A stretch of 64,000 nucleotides of DNA from Liolophura sinensis (taxonomy: Eukaryota; Mollusca; Polyplacophora; Chitonida; Chitonidae). Under the pieces are notes generated by a model. It ran no database searches and was not told where the DNA came from. It worked only from the letters and a program-made list of their open reading frames with translations. Position numbers and translations under genes: made by a program. Shown one piece after another: positions 25,000 to 40,000 of this stretch; the stretch's first letter is position 1, and each line of letters starts with the position of its first letter. The stretch spans positions 31,319,732 through 31,383,731 of the forward strand of contig NC_088304.1 in the NCBI RefSeq assembly GCF_032854445.1. Direction: 5' to 3'.

Positions 25000-25884
25000 A
25001 TATCCACCTATAAATCATTTCATAGGTAGTTGGTTGATGACCAAATACGTGACCAATTGCGTACGGACATGTCACCATAATAATAAATTAGTTGTTAATT
25101 AGATTAAATTAGTTGTTATCCAAAAGCAGTCTGTGTATATCAGTGTCCAGTATTATTGTCAACTGATATTTATTAGTTGGTTTGAGATTTTAAGTTGATT
25201 TCAAAGTCATTTTATTCGTATCACGACAGTGTCCTCTTAAAGAGCAGGCTGGTCAGAGTACCAAAATATTGTAACAATTATTAATCTGTTGTGCTGTAAC
25301 CCTGTTGGGTGAGTATAAGCTAACAGAGATTGTGTTGGTGTTTCATATCGGTTTTTATATCAATGCCAACAAGCAAACAAGCATTTTGCGCACTTCACTT
25401 AGTATAATATATGTAGGCTTTTGTGCGCGGTATTTCAGCGAATGTTAAAGTGCCCTTTACAATACATTTAACAGAAAGGGACTACTTCAGGTAACTATGT
25501 TTTTGTCGCGCTTCGTCGAGCTAAGTAGGCCCATATACTTTCCATTACCAATTAGTTCTCCAGCCACAAATGGATTATACTTCCGATTGGAAAAATTCTT
25601 TTTGATTTAGTATATACTGTATTACTACGTCATGATCACCTCCCATTTCACCTCTCTTTGTGTCAGTCATTGTCATTGGTGTATGCTAATCGATCTTAAT
25701 TGTCAACAGCTTATGTATAGTTTATCGGCTGTTGTTTTGTATCCGAAAGAGCAGATCGTAGCCCAGGGATCATGGGTGGATAGCACAGTCATCCATCATT
25801 AATCTAAAGGGTACCGCTGATTTGTGTCTGTTGTCCGTCGTCAAACCTGGATGTTTCGTGGAAAACTGTGCCAAACGTTTGATG
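25000..25884. other. Unique AT-rich stretch between SINEs
   Basis: I see no gene, RNA or repeat family here. Confidence 0.4.
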
Positions 25885-26130
25885 TATTTATTTATTTGAT
25901 TGGTGCTTTACGACGTACTCAAGATTATTTCACTTATACCACGGCGGCCAGCATTTTGGTGGGAAGAAACCCGACAGAGCCCGGGGGAAACCCATGAAAA
26001 TCCGCATGTTGGTGGCAGACCTTCCCACGTACGCCCGGAGAGGAAGTTAGCATGAGCTGGACATGAACTCATTGGTGAGAGGCTTCTGGGTCATTCTGGG
26101 TGCGTAAACCCGCTCGGCCGTGGAGGCTCC
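25885..26130 (-). mobile_element. SINE, gtaaaacacc-tailed family
   Basis: Reverse-oriented copy preceded by a tatttatttatttg tail: acgacgtactcaagattatt, cacggcggccagcattttgg, accttcccacgtacgcccgg and agcatgagctggacatgaac are all shared with the other copies. Confidence 0.8.
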
Positions 26131-26224
26131 CCAAGCGTTTGATCTATGTAGTTTTAGTTCGGTTTAGCTTATGTGGGAGAGTGCACAAACTGTAAGGTAC
26201 ATATAAACATCACAAGGTGGAATG

Positions 26225-26570
26225 TATATGCTTGTATGTATGCTTGGGATCTTACATCGCACTTCACAATTATACAGTCATACAACGACGACAAGCCACT
26301 AGGCGCGTGTACATATACTGTGTCTTCCTGTGGCAGGGCGAGTCCATGTCGTCAAAATGCAGCGGACATTGAAGTATCATGCCAAAGGCGCCAGACATGA
26401 CATCCCATCCAGTCACACTACACGGACACCGGGTCAATGAGAGCGCCAAGCGACGCAGCAGCAGGTACCATTATTAAAGTCTGTGGTATGACCCGAGCCA
26501 GGATTGACACCTGGTCTGCCAACTTTGAGACAGACACCTGGGCAACGAAGCGGTCCAAGGGGGAATTAAC
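26225..26570 (-). mobile_element. SINE, second GAGT-type subfamily with head
   Basis: The body is as in the fragment at 13628 (gtgtacatatactgtgtctt, cattgaagtatcatgcc). On the minus strand a tRNA-like head begins near 26565 with the B-box-like ggtgtcaatcctgg. The shared motif gagcgccaagcgacgcagca links it to the copies at 6474 and 21482 (gaacgccaagcga). Confidence 0.7.
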
Positions 26571-26644
26571 GTGATCTCCACTCTGCACAAATCTTACGTA
26601 AAGTTCCGTCAAACAGCCGGTCCTGATCGAGTTGTCCAGTTGCT

Positions 26645-26900
26645 AGTCTTTTATTTATATATTTATTTATTTATTTATTTTGTTGATCAGTGTTTTACGC
26701 CGTACTCAAGAATATTTCACTTATACGACGGCGGCCAACATTATGGTGAGAGGAAACCAGACAGAGCCCAGAGGAAACCCGTGACCCTGCACAGTGTACT
26801 GCCAGGCCTTCCCACGTACGGCTGGAAAGGACGCCAGCAAGAGCTGGACTTGAACTCACAACGACCGCATTGGTGAAAGGCTTCTGAGTTGCTTGTCTTT
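26645..26900 (-). mobile_element. SINE, gtaaaacacc-tailed family
   Basis: Reverse-oriented copy with a (TTTA)n tail at 26650-26680, then gttttacgccgtactcaaga, acgacggcggccaacattat and ccttcccacgtacggctgga. It ends before the tRNA head at gcattggtgaaaggcttctg. Confidence 0.8.
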
Positions 26901-28089
26901 TACGTTCACCTTCCACCAATACGGTGTACATATCAGTACGTCACAAAGGGAAAGGTTTGCCCGGATGTTCGTCAGCAACTTGCTGTGGTCAGTGGTTCAA
27001 TCGATGCAAGCCGGTTTATTCCACCAAAATAAGTGCCACGGTAAATAATATTTTTTCAGATAACTTGACAATAGCTGAGGTTAAACCATACTCACCTGAA
27101 GATGCCCTTAACTCTCAGCACAAATTCTTTACACATATGGTGTCTGGAAGTTTTATCCAGTCAACGTCCACACTGCTCATGTCTTCGGCATGAAGTTCAT
27201 ATGATGGAGATCTATAAATATATCGGCCTTAGAGAATTCTATACCCGGGTACATCCTGGTGTGAATGACATAATAATGAAGTCATGTTTTCAATGAAAAT
27301 GAGCGATGAAACAAATGTATAAATGTATGTCAGCAATAGTTTATAGCAGGTAATGACTCGGACTTCGCACATACCATAGGTAGTATTTAATGAATGAGAA
27401 CCATGTGTAATCTTACACCTTTAATTTCATGTTAAGAATTTAAACAAGCAGTTACAAGCAGTTTAAGATGAGATAAAGAGAAACAACGTCCGGACTGAGT
27501 ATGCAATCTCCAAACACAACGAACGCCCTAAACAGAACGATAAGGATCAAAGGAATTTTGAATTTGACCAGCAAGACTTTCCTTCGCCTGTAGTGTTATG
27601 TACTATTGCCGTCCGGAAATATGATCTCTAGAAATACTGGCTGGCTGGCTGTCGTGCAGATCAACCGCAAGGCCTGTCGGTACGAGAAGAGAAACGGATT
27701 AGGCCTACAGCACTTGACGGTCTTTGAGCCCACTTCCTGTGCAAGGATTTCTCATCAATCAGGAAAAACATATTAGGGCGATGAGTGCCCTCAAGGAAAT
27801 GTGGTGATCCAAGGCCAAGCGCTTGGGAGCACAACGACGAAGGTACATCTCATCTGAGTGTGCATGATATAAGCTATGATGTTAAGGACGGCCTGACTCC
27901 TCTCACACCTGGTATAGTGCTGACAATCTCTTCAGCGTTAGGTGCGCAGTAGGAAATGGGTACATGTCTCGCTTGGCCTGCCGCAATCAGAAATTTACAG
28001 AACATATTTTCTCCCTGTTAACTGCATACAAATATCGCATACAAATAACATAAGTAAATTAAAACAAAGCTAATACAGAAAACTCCACA
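26901..28089. other. Unique stretch before the satellite
   Basis: No gene is supported. A TAGGCCTA palindrome lies at 27700. The last 50 bases (28040-28089) may already be diverged satellite. Confidence 0.4.
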
Positions 28090-31000
28090 AGAAAAAACCC
28101 ATCCACCCCTAGCTATGGTGGTACCTTTAGTTACTATTAATCAAGTAAACCTGCCAAAAATATAAAATTACTACATAATTATCATAATAACAAAAGTCTA
28201 ATGATAGAATTTACGTCACCACATCTGCTTCTAATGAAAATTGTGTTATAAACTAGGAATAAACACCGAAATATAGAAAGCAACAAATGATTCACCACTA
28301 GCTATTCAACAACATTTCGTGATTGCTCTCCTCTGAGTCACCACGAACAGACTTTTATTTTTGTTTTCTTTACAGTTCAGACAAAATTCCATATGAATGT
28401 TTTTCAGCACTTCTTTTCAGGTTAAAAGCAGCCGAAAGCCACGTAAATGGATTTGTGCCATTTCCTCGTTACAATTTAGGGTGAAAAACAAGAGTTATCA
28501 AGACAACACGGCATCTGTAGTAGTATGGCATATATAATTGTCTCTATAACAAATTGCTAACCACATGCATCTTCACAAAATATATTAAATGTGCTGAAAA
28601 GGTAACAAGCCACCAATCACCCGGGATACAGTCGTACTGTTGGTGCTTGTTTTTTTTTTTTACAATCTTTCATAACAAGTGAATGAACTGTCAAAACCGC
28701 AATTGGGTGAGAGAAAGCAAAAGAAACTGTATCTGCCTTCACTGTTTATTACTACTACTGTGGTTTTTAACACAAGTTCAAGTTGTAAAATCAAACACAA
28801 AACTTCTCGATAATGGAAAAGACCTAACGAAATAGAAAGCAACAAGCTTTTGGTGTAATTTTGGTAATTGCTTTTCCTTTCACAAAAAACAAACATACTG
28901 TTATTTTTGCTTTCTCAACTGTTATGACGAATTTACATATGGTTGCCTTCAAAACATCTCTTAAAGTTGACGACAGCTGTAAACCTTAGCACCTCTAATA
29001 ATAATCAGAATAAAAGCCTTTAAAGAGATGATGAACAGAACTAACCCACCATTCTCTTGAACGTGTGGGCGTCACTTGTCTTTAAGCTGTTAAGAAATCA
29101 AGCAAAAGCCCTTTCAGTGGATTTGTGCTATTTGCTCTGTAAAATTTAAAGTGAAAATCATGAGTTATCAACACAACATGGCATCTGCAGTACTATGGCA
29201 TATTTACTTATTTTTATAACACACTGCCACACATAAGTGACTAAGAATGTATTGTATGTGCTTAAGGAGTAACAAGCTACAAACTATTCTTATCTGTAGC
29301 CTACTCTTGTACTTACTTTTCTCATCACACCATTCAGAAGAAATCAATGGATGATTAAAATCGCATTTAGGGTAAGAAAGAAAAAACAGAAAATGTATTT
29401 ACCTTTCCTGTTCAGTCTTACCAATGCATTTTGTAACACAAATTAAAGCTGTGAAATACAAAATAAAACTTCTAGATGATGATAATGTCCCAAAGAAATA
29501 GCAAGTAACAAATCATCCACCCCTGGCTACAGTGGTAATTTTGGTAATTCCTTTTCCTTTGAGTCCGCAAAAAAAAACATACTGTTGTTTTGGGATTCTC
29601 TACTATTATGAGAAATATACATATTGTCACTTTTCAAGACACCTCTTAAAGTTCACCACAGCAATAATTCTTAGCAACTGTAATAAAAATAGCAACAATC
29701 AGCAAAGAAAAAAAAAACGTTGTAAAAGATGATAAATAAAACTAACCCACCATTCTCTTAGAGGTGTCAGGATCACATGTCCTTAAGCTGTTAAGAAATC
29801 AAGCAAAAGCCCTATTAGTGCATTTGTGCTATTTGCTCTGTAAAATTTAAAGTGAAAATCATGAGTTATCAACACAACCTGGCCTCTGCAGTACTATGGC
29901 ATATTTACTTATTTTCATAACACACTGCCACACATCAGTGACTAAGAATGTATTGTATGTGCTTAAGGAGTAACAAGCTACAAATTATCCTTATCTGGAG
30001 CCTACTCTTGTACTTACTTTTCTTACCACACCTTTCAGAAGAAATCAATAAATGATTAAAATGGATTTTAAGGTAAGAAGGAAAAAACAGAAAATATATT
30101 TACCTTTCCTGTTCAGTCTTACCAATGCATTTTGTAACACAAATTAAAGATGTGAAATACAAAATAAAACTTCTAGATGATGATATTGTCCCAAAGAAAT
30201 AGCAACCAACAAATCATCCACCCCTGGCTACAGTGGTAATTTTGGTAATTGCTTTTCCTTTGAGTCCGCAAAAAAAAACATACTGTTGTTTTGGGATTCT
30301 CTACTATTATGACAAACATACATATTGTCACTTTTCAAGACACCTCTTAAAGTTCACCACAGCAATAATTCTTAGCAACTGTAATAAAAGTAGCAACAAT
30401 CAGCAAAGAAAAAAAAACAAAAACGTTGTAAAAGATGATAAATAAAACTAACCCACCATTCTCTTAAAGGTGTCAGGATCACATGTCTTTAAGCTGTTAA
30501 GAAATCAAGCAAAAGCCCTGTTAGTGCATTTGTGCTATTTGCTCTGTAAAATTTAAAGTGAAAATCATGAGTTATCAACACAACCTGGCCTCTGCAGTAC
30601 TATGGCATATTTACTTATTTTCATAGCACAGTGACACACATAAGTGACTAAGAATGTATTGTATGTACTTAAGGAGTAACAAGCTACAAACTATTCTTAT
30701 CTAAAGCCTACTCTTGTACTTACTTTTCTCATCACACCATTCAGAACAAATCAATGGATGATTAAAATCGCATTTAGGGTAAGAAAGAAAAAACAGAAAA
30801 TGTATTTACCTTTCCTGTTCAGTCTTACCACTGCAATTTGTAACACAAATTAAAGCTGTAAAATAAAAATCAAAACTTCTAGATGATGATAATGTCCCAA
30901 AGAAATAGCAAGTAACAAATCATCCACCCCTGGCTATAGTGGTACTTTTGGTGCTTGCTTTTCCTTTAAAAGACTAGTTAGATAAAAACATACACACTTA

Positions 31001-34000
31001 CATATGTAGAAATTTGTCTACAACAAAATAAGCTAACAGAAACATTAATACCACTTCACTATCAAATACTGTTCTTACTACTTCATCTTCTCTGACACTT
31101 ATTTCTTCAGTATATTGGCAAGGAATTATAAACCTCAAAGAAATAGCAACCAACAAATCATCCACCCCTGGCTACAGTGGTAATTTTGGTAATTGCTTTT
31201 CCTTTCAGTCACAAAAAACAAATATACTGGTGTTTTGGCTTTCTTTACTGTTGTGACAAATATTAATATGGTCGCTTTTCAAGACATCTCTTAAAGTTAA
31301 CCACAGCAATAATTCTTAGCAACTGTAATAAAAGTAGCAACAATCAGCAAAAAAAAAACAACAGAAAACAACATTGTAAAAGATGATAAATAAAACTAAC
31401 CCACCATTCTCTTGAAGGTGTCAGGATCACATGTCTTTAAGCTGTTAAGAAATCAAGCAAAAGCCCTATTAGTGCATTTGTGCTATTTGCTCTGTAAAAT
31501 TGAAAGTGAAAATCATGAGTTATCAACACAACCTGACCTCTGCAGTACTATGGCATATTTACTTATTTTCATAACACACTGCCACACATCAGTGACTAAG
31601 AATGTATTGTATGTGCTTAAGGAGTAACAAGCTACAAATTATCCTTATCTGGAGCCTACTCTTGTACTTACTTTTCTTACCACACCTTTCACAAGAAATC
31701 AATAAATGATTAAAATCGATTTTAGGGTAAGAAGGAAAAAACAGAAAATGTATCTACCTTTCCAGTTCAGTTTTACCAATGCATTTTGTAACACAAATTA
31801 AAGCTGTGAAATAAAAAATAAAACTTCTAGATGATGATAATGTCCCAAAGAAATAGCAAGTAACAAATCATCCACCCCTGGCTATAGTGGTACTTTTGGT
31901 GCTTGCTTTTCCTTTAAAAGACTAGTTAGATAAAAACATACACACTTACATATGTAGAAATTTGTCTACAACAAAATAAGCTAACAGAAACATTAATACC
32001 ACTTCTCTTTCAAATACTCTTCTTACTACTTCATCTTCCTTGACAGTTATTTCTTTAATAAATTGGCAACGAATTATAAATCTCAAAGAAATAGCAACCA
32101 ACAAATCATCCACCCCTGGCTACAGTGGTAATTTTGGTAATTGCTTTTCCTTTGAGTCCGCAAAAAAAAACACACTGTTGTTTTGGGATTCTCTACTATT
32201 ATGACAAATATACATATGGTCACTTTTCAAGACACCTCTTAAAGTTCACCACAGCAATAATTCTTAGCAACTGTAATAAAAGTAGCAACAATCAGCAAAG
32301 AAAAAAAACAAAAACGTTGTAAAAGATGATAAATAAAACTAACCCACCATTCTCTTAAAGGTGTCAGGATCACATGTCTTTAAGCTGTTAAGAAATCAAG
32401 CAAAAGCCCTATTAGTGCATTTGTGCTATTTGCTCTGTAAAATTTAAAGTGAAAATCATGAGTTATCAACACAACCTGGCCTCTGCAGTACTATGGCATA
32501 TTTACTTATTTTCATAGCACAGTGACACACATAAGTGACTAAGAATGTATTGTATGTGCTTAAGGAGTAACAAGCTACAAACTATTCTTATCTGGAGCCT
32601 ACTCTTGTTCTTACTTTTCTCATCACACCATTCAGAAGAAATCAATGGATGATTAAAATCGCATTTAGGGTAAGAAAGAAAAAACAGAAAATGTATCTAC
32701 CTTTCCTGTTCAGTCTTACCACTGCAATTTGTAACACAAATTAAAGCTGTGAAATAAAAAATAAAACTTCTAGATGATGATAATGTCCCAAAGAAATAGC
32801 AAGTAACAAATCATCCACCCCTGGCTATAGTGGTACTTTTGGTGCTTGCTTTTCTTTTAAAAGACTAGTTAGATAAAAACATACGCACTTACATATGTAG
32901 AAATTTGTCTACAACAAAATAAGCTAACAGGAACATTAATACCACTTCACTATCAAATACTGTTCTTACTACTTCATCTTCTCTGACACTTATTTCTTCA
33001 GTATATTGGCAAGGAATTATAAACCTCAAAGAAATAGCAACCAACAAATCATCCACCCCTGGCTACAGTGGTAATTTTGGTAATTGCTTTTCCTTTCAGT
33101 CACAAAAAACAAACATACTGTTGTTTTGGCTTTCTTTACTGTTGTGACAAATATTAATATAGTCGCTTTTCAAGACATCTCTTAAAGTTAACCACAGCAA
33201 TAATTCTTAGCAACTGTAATAAAAGTAGCAACAATCAGCAAAAAAAACAACAGAAAACAACATTGTAAAAGATGATAAATAAAACTAACCCACCATTCTC
33301 TTAAAGGTGTCAGGATCACATGTCTTTAAGCTGTTAAGAAATCAAGCACAAGCCCTATTAGTGGATATGTGCTATTTGCTCTGTAAAATTTAAAGTGAAA
33401 ATCATGAATTATCAACACAACCTGGCATCTGCAGTACTATGGCATATTTATTTATTTTCATAGCACAGTGCCACACATAAGTGACTAAGAATGTATTGTA
33501 TGTGCTTAAGGAGTAACAAGCTACAAATTATCCTTATCTGGAGCCTACTCTTGTACTTACTTTTCTTACCACACCTTTCACAAGAAATCAATAAATGATT
33601 AAAATCGATTTTAGGGTAAGAAGGAAAAAACAGAAAATGTATTTACCTTTCCTGTTCAGTCTTACCAATGCATTTTGTAACACAAATTAAAGATGTGAAA
33701 TACAAAATAAAACTTCTAGATGATGATAATGTCCCAAAGAAACAGCAACCAACAAATCATCCACCCCTGGCTACAGTGGTAATTTTGGTAATTGCTTTTC
33801 CTTTGAGTCCGCAAAAAAAAACATACTGTTGTTTTGGGATTCTCTACTATTATGACAAATATACATATTGTCACTTTTCAAGACACCTCTTAAAATTCAC
33901 CACAGCAATAATTCTTAGCAACTGTAATAAAAATAGCAACAATCAGCAAAGAAAAAAAAAAACGTTGTAAAAGATGATAAATAAAACTAACCCACCATTC

Positions 34001-37000
34001 TCTTAGAGGTGTCAGGATCACATGTCTTTAAGCTGTTAAGAAATCAAGCAAAAGCCCTATTAGTGCAATTGTGCTATTTGCTCTGTAAAATTTAAAGTGA
34101 AAATCATGAGTTATCAAAACAACCTGGCATCTGCAGTACTATGGCATATTTACTTATTTTCATAGCACAGTGACACACATAAGTGACTAAGAATGTATTG
34201 TATGTGCTTAAGGAGTAACAAGCTACAAACTATTCTTATCTGGAGCTTACTCTTGTACTTACTTTTCTTACCACACCTTTCAGAAGAAATCAATGGATGA
34301 TTAAAATCGCATTTAGGGTAAGAAAGAAAAAACAGAAAATGTATTTACCTTTCCTGTTCAGTCGTACCAATGCATTTTGTAACACAAATTAAAGCTGTGA
34401 AATACAAAATAAAACTTCTAGATGATGATAATGTCCCAAAGAAATAGCAAGTAACAAATCATCCACCCCTGGCTATAGTGGTACTTTTGGTGCTTGCTTT
34501 TCCTTTAAAAGACTAGTTAAATAAAAACATACACACTTACATATGTAGAAAATTGTCTACAACAAAATAAGCTAACAGACACATTGATACCACTTCTCTT
34601 TCAAATACTCTTCTTACTACTTCATCTTCCTTGACAGTTATTTCTTTAGTAAATTGGCAACGAATTATAAACCTCACAGAAATAGCAACCAACAAATCAT
34701 CCACCCCTGGCTACAGGGGTAATTTTGGTAATTGCTTTTCCTTTGAGTCCGCAAAAAAAACATACTGTTGTTTTGGGATTCTCTACTATTATGACAAATA
34801 TACATATGGTCACTTTTCAAGACATCTCTTAAAGTTCACCACAGCAATAAGTCTTAGCAACTGTAATAAAAGTAGCAACAATCAGCAAAGAAAAAAAACA
34901 AAAACGTTGTAAAAGATGATAAATAAAACTAACCCACCATTCTCTTAAAGGTGTCAGGATCACATGTCTTTAAGCTGTTAAGAAATCAAGCAAAAGCCCT
35001 GTTAGTGCATTTGTGCTATTTGCTCTGTAAAATTTAAAGTGAAAATCATAAGTTATCAACACAACCTGGCCTCTGCAGTACTATGGCATATTTACTTATT
35101 TTCATAGCACAGTGACACACATAAGTGACTAAGAATGTATTGTATGTGCTTAAGGAGTAACAAGCTACAAACTATTCTTATCTGGAGCCTACTCTTGTAC
35201 TTACTTTTCTTACCACACCATTCAGAACAAATCAATGGATGATTAAAATCACATTTAGGGTAAGAAAGAAAAAACAGAAAATGTATCTACCTTTCCTGTT
35301 CAGTCTTACCACTGCAATTTGTAACACAAATTAAAGCTGTGAAATAAAAAATAAAACTTCTAGATGATGATAATGTCCCAAAGAAATAGCAAGTAACAAA
35401 TCATCCACCCCTGGCTATAGTGGTACTTTTGGTGCTTGCTTTTCCTTTAAAAGACTAGTTAGATAAAAACATACACACTTACATATGTAGAAATTTGTCA
35501 ACAACAAAATAAGCTAACAGAAACATTGATACCACTTCTCTTTCAAATACTCTTCTTACTACTTCATCTTCCTTGACAGTTATTTCTTTAGTAAATTGGC
35601 AACGAATTATAAACCTCAAAGAAATAGCAACCAACAAATCATCCACCCCTGGCTACAGTGGTAATTTTGGTAATTGCTTTTCCTTTGAGTCTGCAAAAAA
35701 AAATATACTGTTGTTTTGGGATTCTCTACTATTATGACAAATATACATATGATCACTTTTCAAGACATCTCTTAAAGTTCACCACAGCAATAATTCTTAG
35801 CAACTGTAATAAAAGTAGCAACAATCAGCAAAGAAAAAAAACAAAAACGTTGTAAAAGATGATAAATAAAACTAACCCACCATTCTCTTAAAGGTGTCAG
35901 GATCACATGTCTTTAAGCTGTTAAGAAATCAAGCAAAAGCCCTATTAGTGGATTTGTGCTATTTGCTCTGTAAAATTCAAAGGGAAAATCATGAGTTATC
36001 AACACAACCTGGCATCTGCAGTACTATGGCATATTTACTTATTTTCATAGCACAGTGCCACACATAAGTGACTAAGAATGTATTGTATGTGCTTAAGGAG
36101 TAACAAGCTACAAACTATTCTTATCTGGAGCCTACTCTTGTACTTACTTTTCTCATCACACCTTTTAGAAGAAATCAATGGATGATTAAAATCGCATTTA
36201 GGGTAAGAAAGAAAAAACAGAAAATGTATCTACCTTTCCTGTTCAGTCTTACCACTGCAATTTGTAACACAAATTAAAGCTGTGAAATAAAAAATAAAAC
36301 TTCTAGATGATGATAATGTCCCAAAGAAATAGCAAGTAACAAATCATCCACCCCTGGCTATAGTGGTACTTTTGGTGCTTGCTTTTCCTTTAAAAGACTA
36401 GTTAGATAAAAACATACACACTTACATATGTAGAAATTTGTCAACAACAAAATGAGCTAACAGACACATTGATACCACTTCTCTTTCAAATACTCTTCTT
36501 ACTACTTCATCTTCCTTGACAGTTATTTCTTTAGTAAACTGGCAACGAATTATAAATCTCAAAGAAATAGCAACCAACAAATCATCCACCCCTGGCTACA
36601 GTGGTAATTTTGGTAATTGTTTTTCCTTCTAGTCCGCAAAAAAAAATATACTGTTGTTTTTTGATTCTCTACTATTATGACAAATATACATATGGTCACT
36701 TTTCAAGACATCTCTTAAAGTTCACCACAGCAATAATTCTTAGCAACTGTAATAAAAGTAGCAACAATCAGCAAAGAAAAAAAACAAAAAACGTTGTAAA
36801 AGATGATAAATAAAACTAACCCACCATTCTCTTAAAGGTGTCAGGATCACATGTCTTTAAGCTGTTAAGAAATCAAGCAAAAGCCATATTAGTGGATTTG
36901 TGCTATTTGCTCTGTAAAATTTAAAGTGAAAATCATGAGTTATCAACACAACCTGGCATCTGCAGTACTATGGCATATTTACTTATTTTCATAGCACAGT

Positions 37001-40000
37001 GACACACATAAGTGACTAAGAATGTATTGTATGTGCTTAAGGAGTAACAAGCTACAAACTATTCTTATCTGGAGCCTACTCTTGTACTTACTTTTCTCAT
37101 CACACCTTTCACAAGAAATCAATGGATGATTAAAATCGCATTTAGGGTAAGAAAGAAAAAACAGAAAATGTATCTACCTTTCCTGTTCAGTCTTACCACT
37201 GCAATTTGTAACACAAATTAAAGCTGTGAAATAAAAAATAAAACTTCTAGATGATGATAATGTCCCAAAGAAATAGCAAGTAACAAATCATCCACCCCTG
37301 GCTATAGTGGTACTTTTGGTGCTTGCTTTTCCTTTAAAAGACTAGTTAAATAAAAACATACACACTTACATATGTAGAAAATTGTCTACAACAAAATAAG
37401 CTAACAGACACATTGATACCACTTCTCTTTCAAATACTCTTCTTACTACTTCATCTTCCTTGACAGTTATTTCTTTAGTAAATTGGCAACGAATTATAAA
37501 CCTCACAGAAATAGCAACCAACAAATCATCCACCCCTGGCTACAGGGGTAATTTTGGTAATTGCTTTTCCTTTGAGTCCGCAAAAAAAACATACTGTTGT
37601 TTTGGGATTCTCTACTATTATGACAAATATACATATGGTCACTTTTCAAGACATCTCTTAAAGTTCACCACAGCAATAAGTCTTAGCAACTGTAATAAAA
37701 GTAGCAACAATCAGCAAAGAAAAAAAACAAAAACGTTGTAAAAGATGATAAATAAAACTAACCCACCATTCTCTTAAAGGTGTCAGGATCACATGTCTTT
37801 AAGCTGTTAAGAAATCAAGCAAAAGCCCTGTTAGTGCATATGTGCTATTTGCTCTGTAAAATTTAAAGTGAAAATCATAAGTTATCAACACAACCTGGCC
37901 TCTGCAGTACTATGGCATATTTACTTATTTTCATAGCACAGTGACACACATAAGTGACTAAGAATGTATTGTATGTGCTTAAGGAGTAACAAGCTACAAA
38001 CTATTCTTATCTGGAGCCTACTCTTGTACTTACTTTTCTTACCACACCATTCAGAACAAATCAATGGATGATTAAAATCACATTTAGGGTAAGAAAGAAA
38101 AAACAGAAAATGTATCTACCTTTCCTGTTCAGTCTTACCACTGCAATTTGTAACACAAATTAAAGCTGTGAAATAAAAAATAAAACTTCTAGATGATGAT
38201 AATGTCCCAAAGAAATAGCAAGTAACAAATCATCCACCCCTGGCTATAGTGGTACTTTTGGTGCTTGCTTTTCCTTTAAAAGACTAGTTAGATAAAAACA
38301 TACACACTTACATATGTAGAAATTTGTCAACAACAAAATAAGCTAACAGAAACATTGATACCACTTCTCTTTCAAATACTCTTCTTACTACTTCATCTTC
38401 CTTGACAGTTATTTCTTTAGTAAATTGGCAACGAATTATAAACCTCAAAGAAATAGCAACCAACAAATCATCCACCCCTGGCTACAGTGGTAATTTTGGT
38501 AATTGCTTTTCCTTTGAGTCCGCAAAAAAAAATATACTGTTGTTTTGGGATTCTCTACTATTATGACAAATATACATATGATCACTTTTCAAGACATCTC
38601 TTAAAGTTCACCACAGCAATAATTCTTAGCAACTGTAATAAAAGTAGCAACAATCAGCAAAGAAAAAAAACAAAAACGTTGTAAAAGATGATAAATAAAA
38701 CTAACCCACCATTCTCTTAAAGGTGTCAGGATCACATGTCTTTAAGCTGTTAAGAAATCAAGCAAAAGCCCTATTAGTGGATTTGTGCTATTTGCTCTGT
38801 AAAATTCAAAGGGAAAATCATGAGTTATCAACACAACCTGGCATCTGCAGTACTATGGCATATTTACTTATTTTCATAGCACAGTGCCACACATAAGTGA
38901 CTAAGAATGTATTGTATGTGCTTAAGGAGTAACAAGCTACAAACTATTCTTATCTGGAGCCTACTCTTGTACTTACTTTTCTCATCACACCTTTTAGAAG
39001 AAATCAATGGATGATTAAAATCGCATTTAGGGTAAGAAAGAAAAAACAGAAAATGTATCTACCTTTCCTGTTCAGTCTTACCACTGCAATTTGTAACACA
39101 AATTAAAGCTGTGAAATAAAAAATAAAACTTCTAGATGATGATAATGTCCCAAAGAAATAGCAAGTAACAAATCATCCACCCCTGGCTATAGTGGTACTT
39201 TTGGTGCTTGCTTTTCCTTTAAAAGACTAGTTAGATAAAAACATACACACTTACATATGTAGAAATTTGTCAACAACAAAATGAGCTAACAGACACATTG
39301 ATACCACTTCTCTTTCAAATACTCTTCTTACTACTTCATCTTCCTTGACAGTTATTTCTTTAGTAAACTGGCAACGAATTATAAATCTCAAAGAAATAGC
39401 AACCAACAAATCATCCACCCCTGGCTACAGTGGTAATTTTGGTAATTGTTTTTCCTTCTAGTCCGCAAAAAAAAATATACTGTTGTTTTTTGATTCTCTA
39501 CTATTATGACAAATATACATATGGTCACTTTTCAAGACATCTCTTAAAGTTCACCACAGCAATAATTCTTAGCAACTGTAATAAAAGTAGCAACAATCAG
39601 CAAAGAAAAAAAACAAAAACGTTGTAAAAGATGATAAATAAAACTAACCCACCATTCTCTTAAAGGTGTCAGGATCACATGTCTTTAAGCTGTTAAGAAA
39701 TCAAGCAAAAGCCATATTAGTGGATTTGTGCTATTTGCTCTGTAAAATTTAAAGTGAAAATCATGAGTTATCAACACAACCTGGCATCTGCAGTACTATG
39801 GCATATTTACTTATTTTCATAGCACAGTGACACACATAAGTGACTAAGAATGTATTGTATGTGCTTAAGGAGTAACAAGCTACAAACTATTCTTATCTGG
39901 AGCCTACTCTTGTACTTACTTTTCTCATCACACCTTTCACAAGAAATCAATGGATGATTAAAATCGCATTTAGGGTAAGAAAGAAAAAACAGAAAATGTA

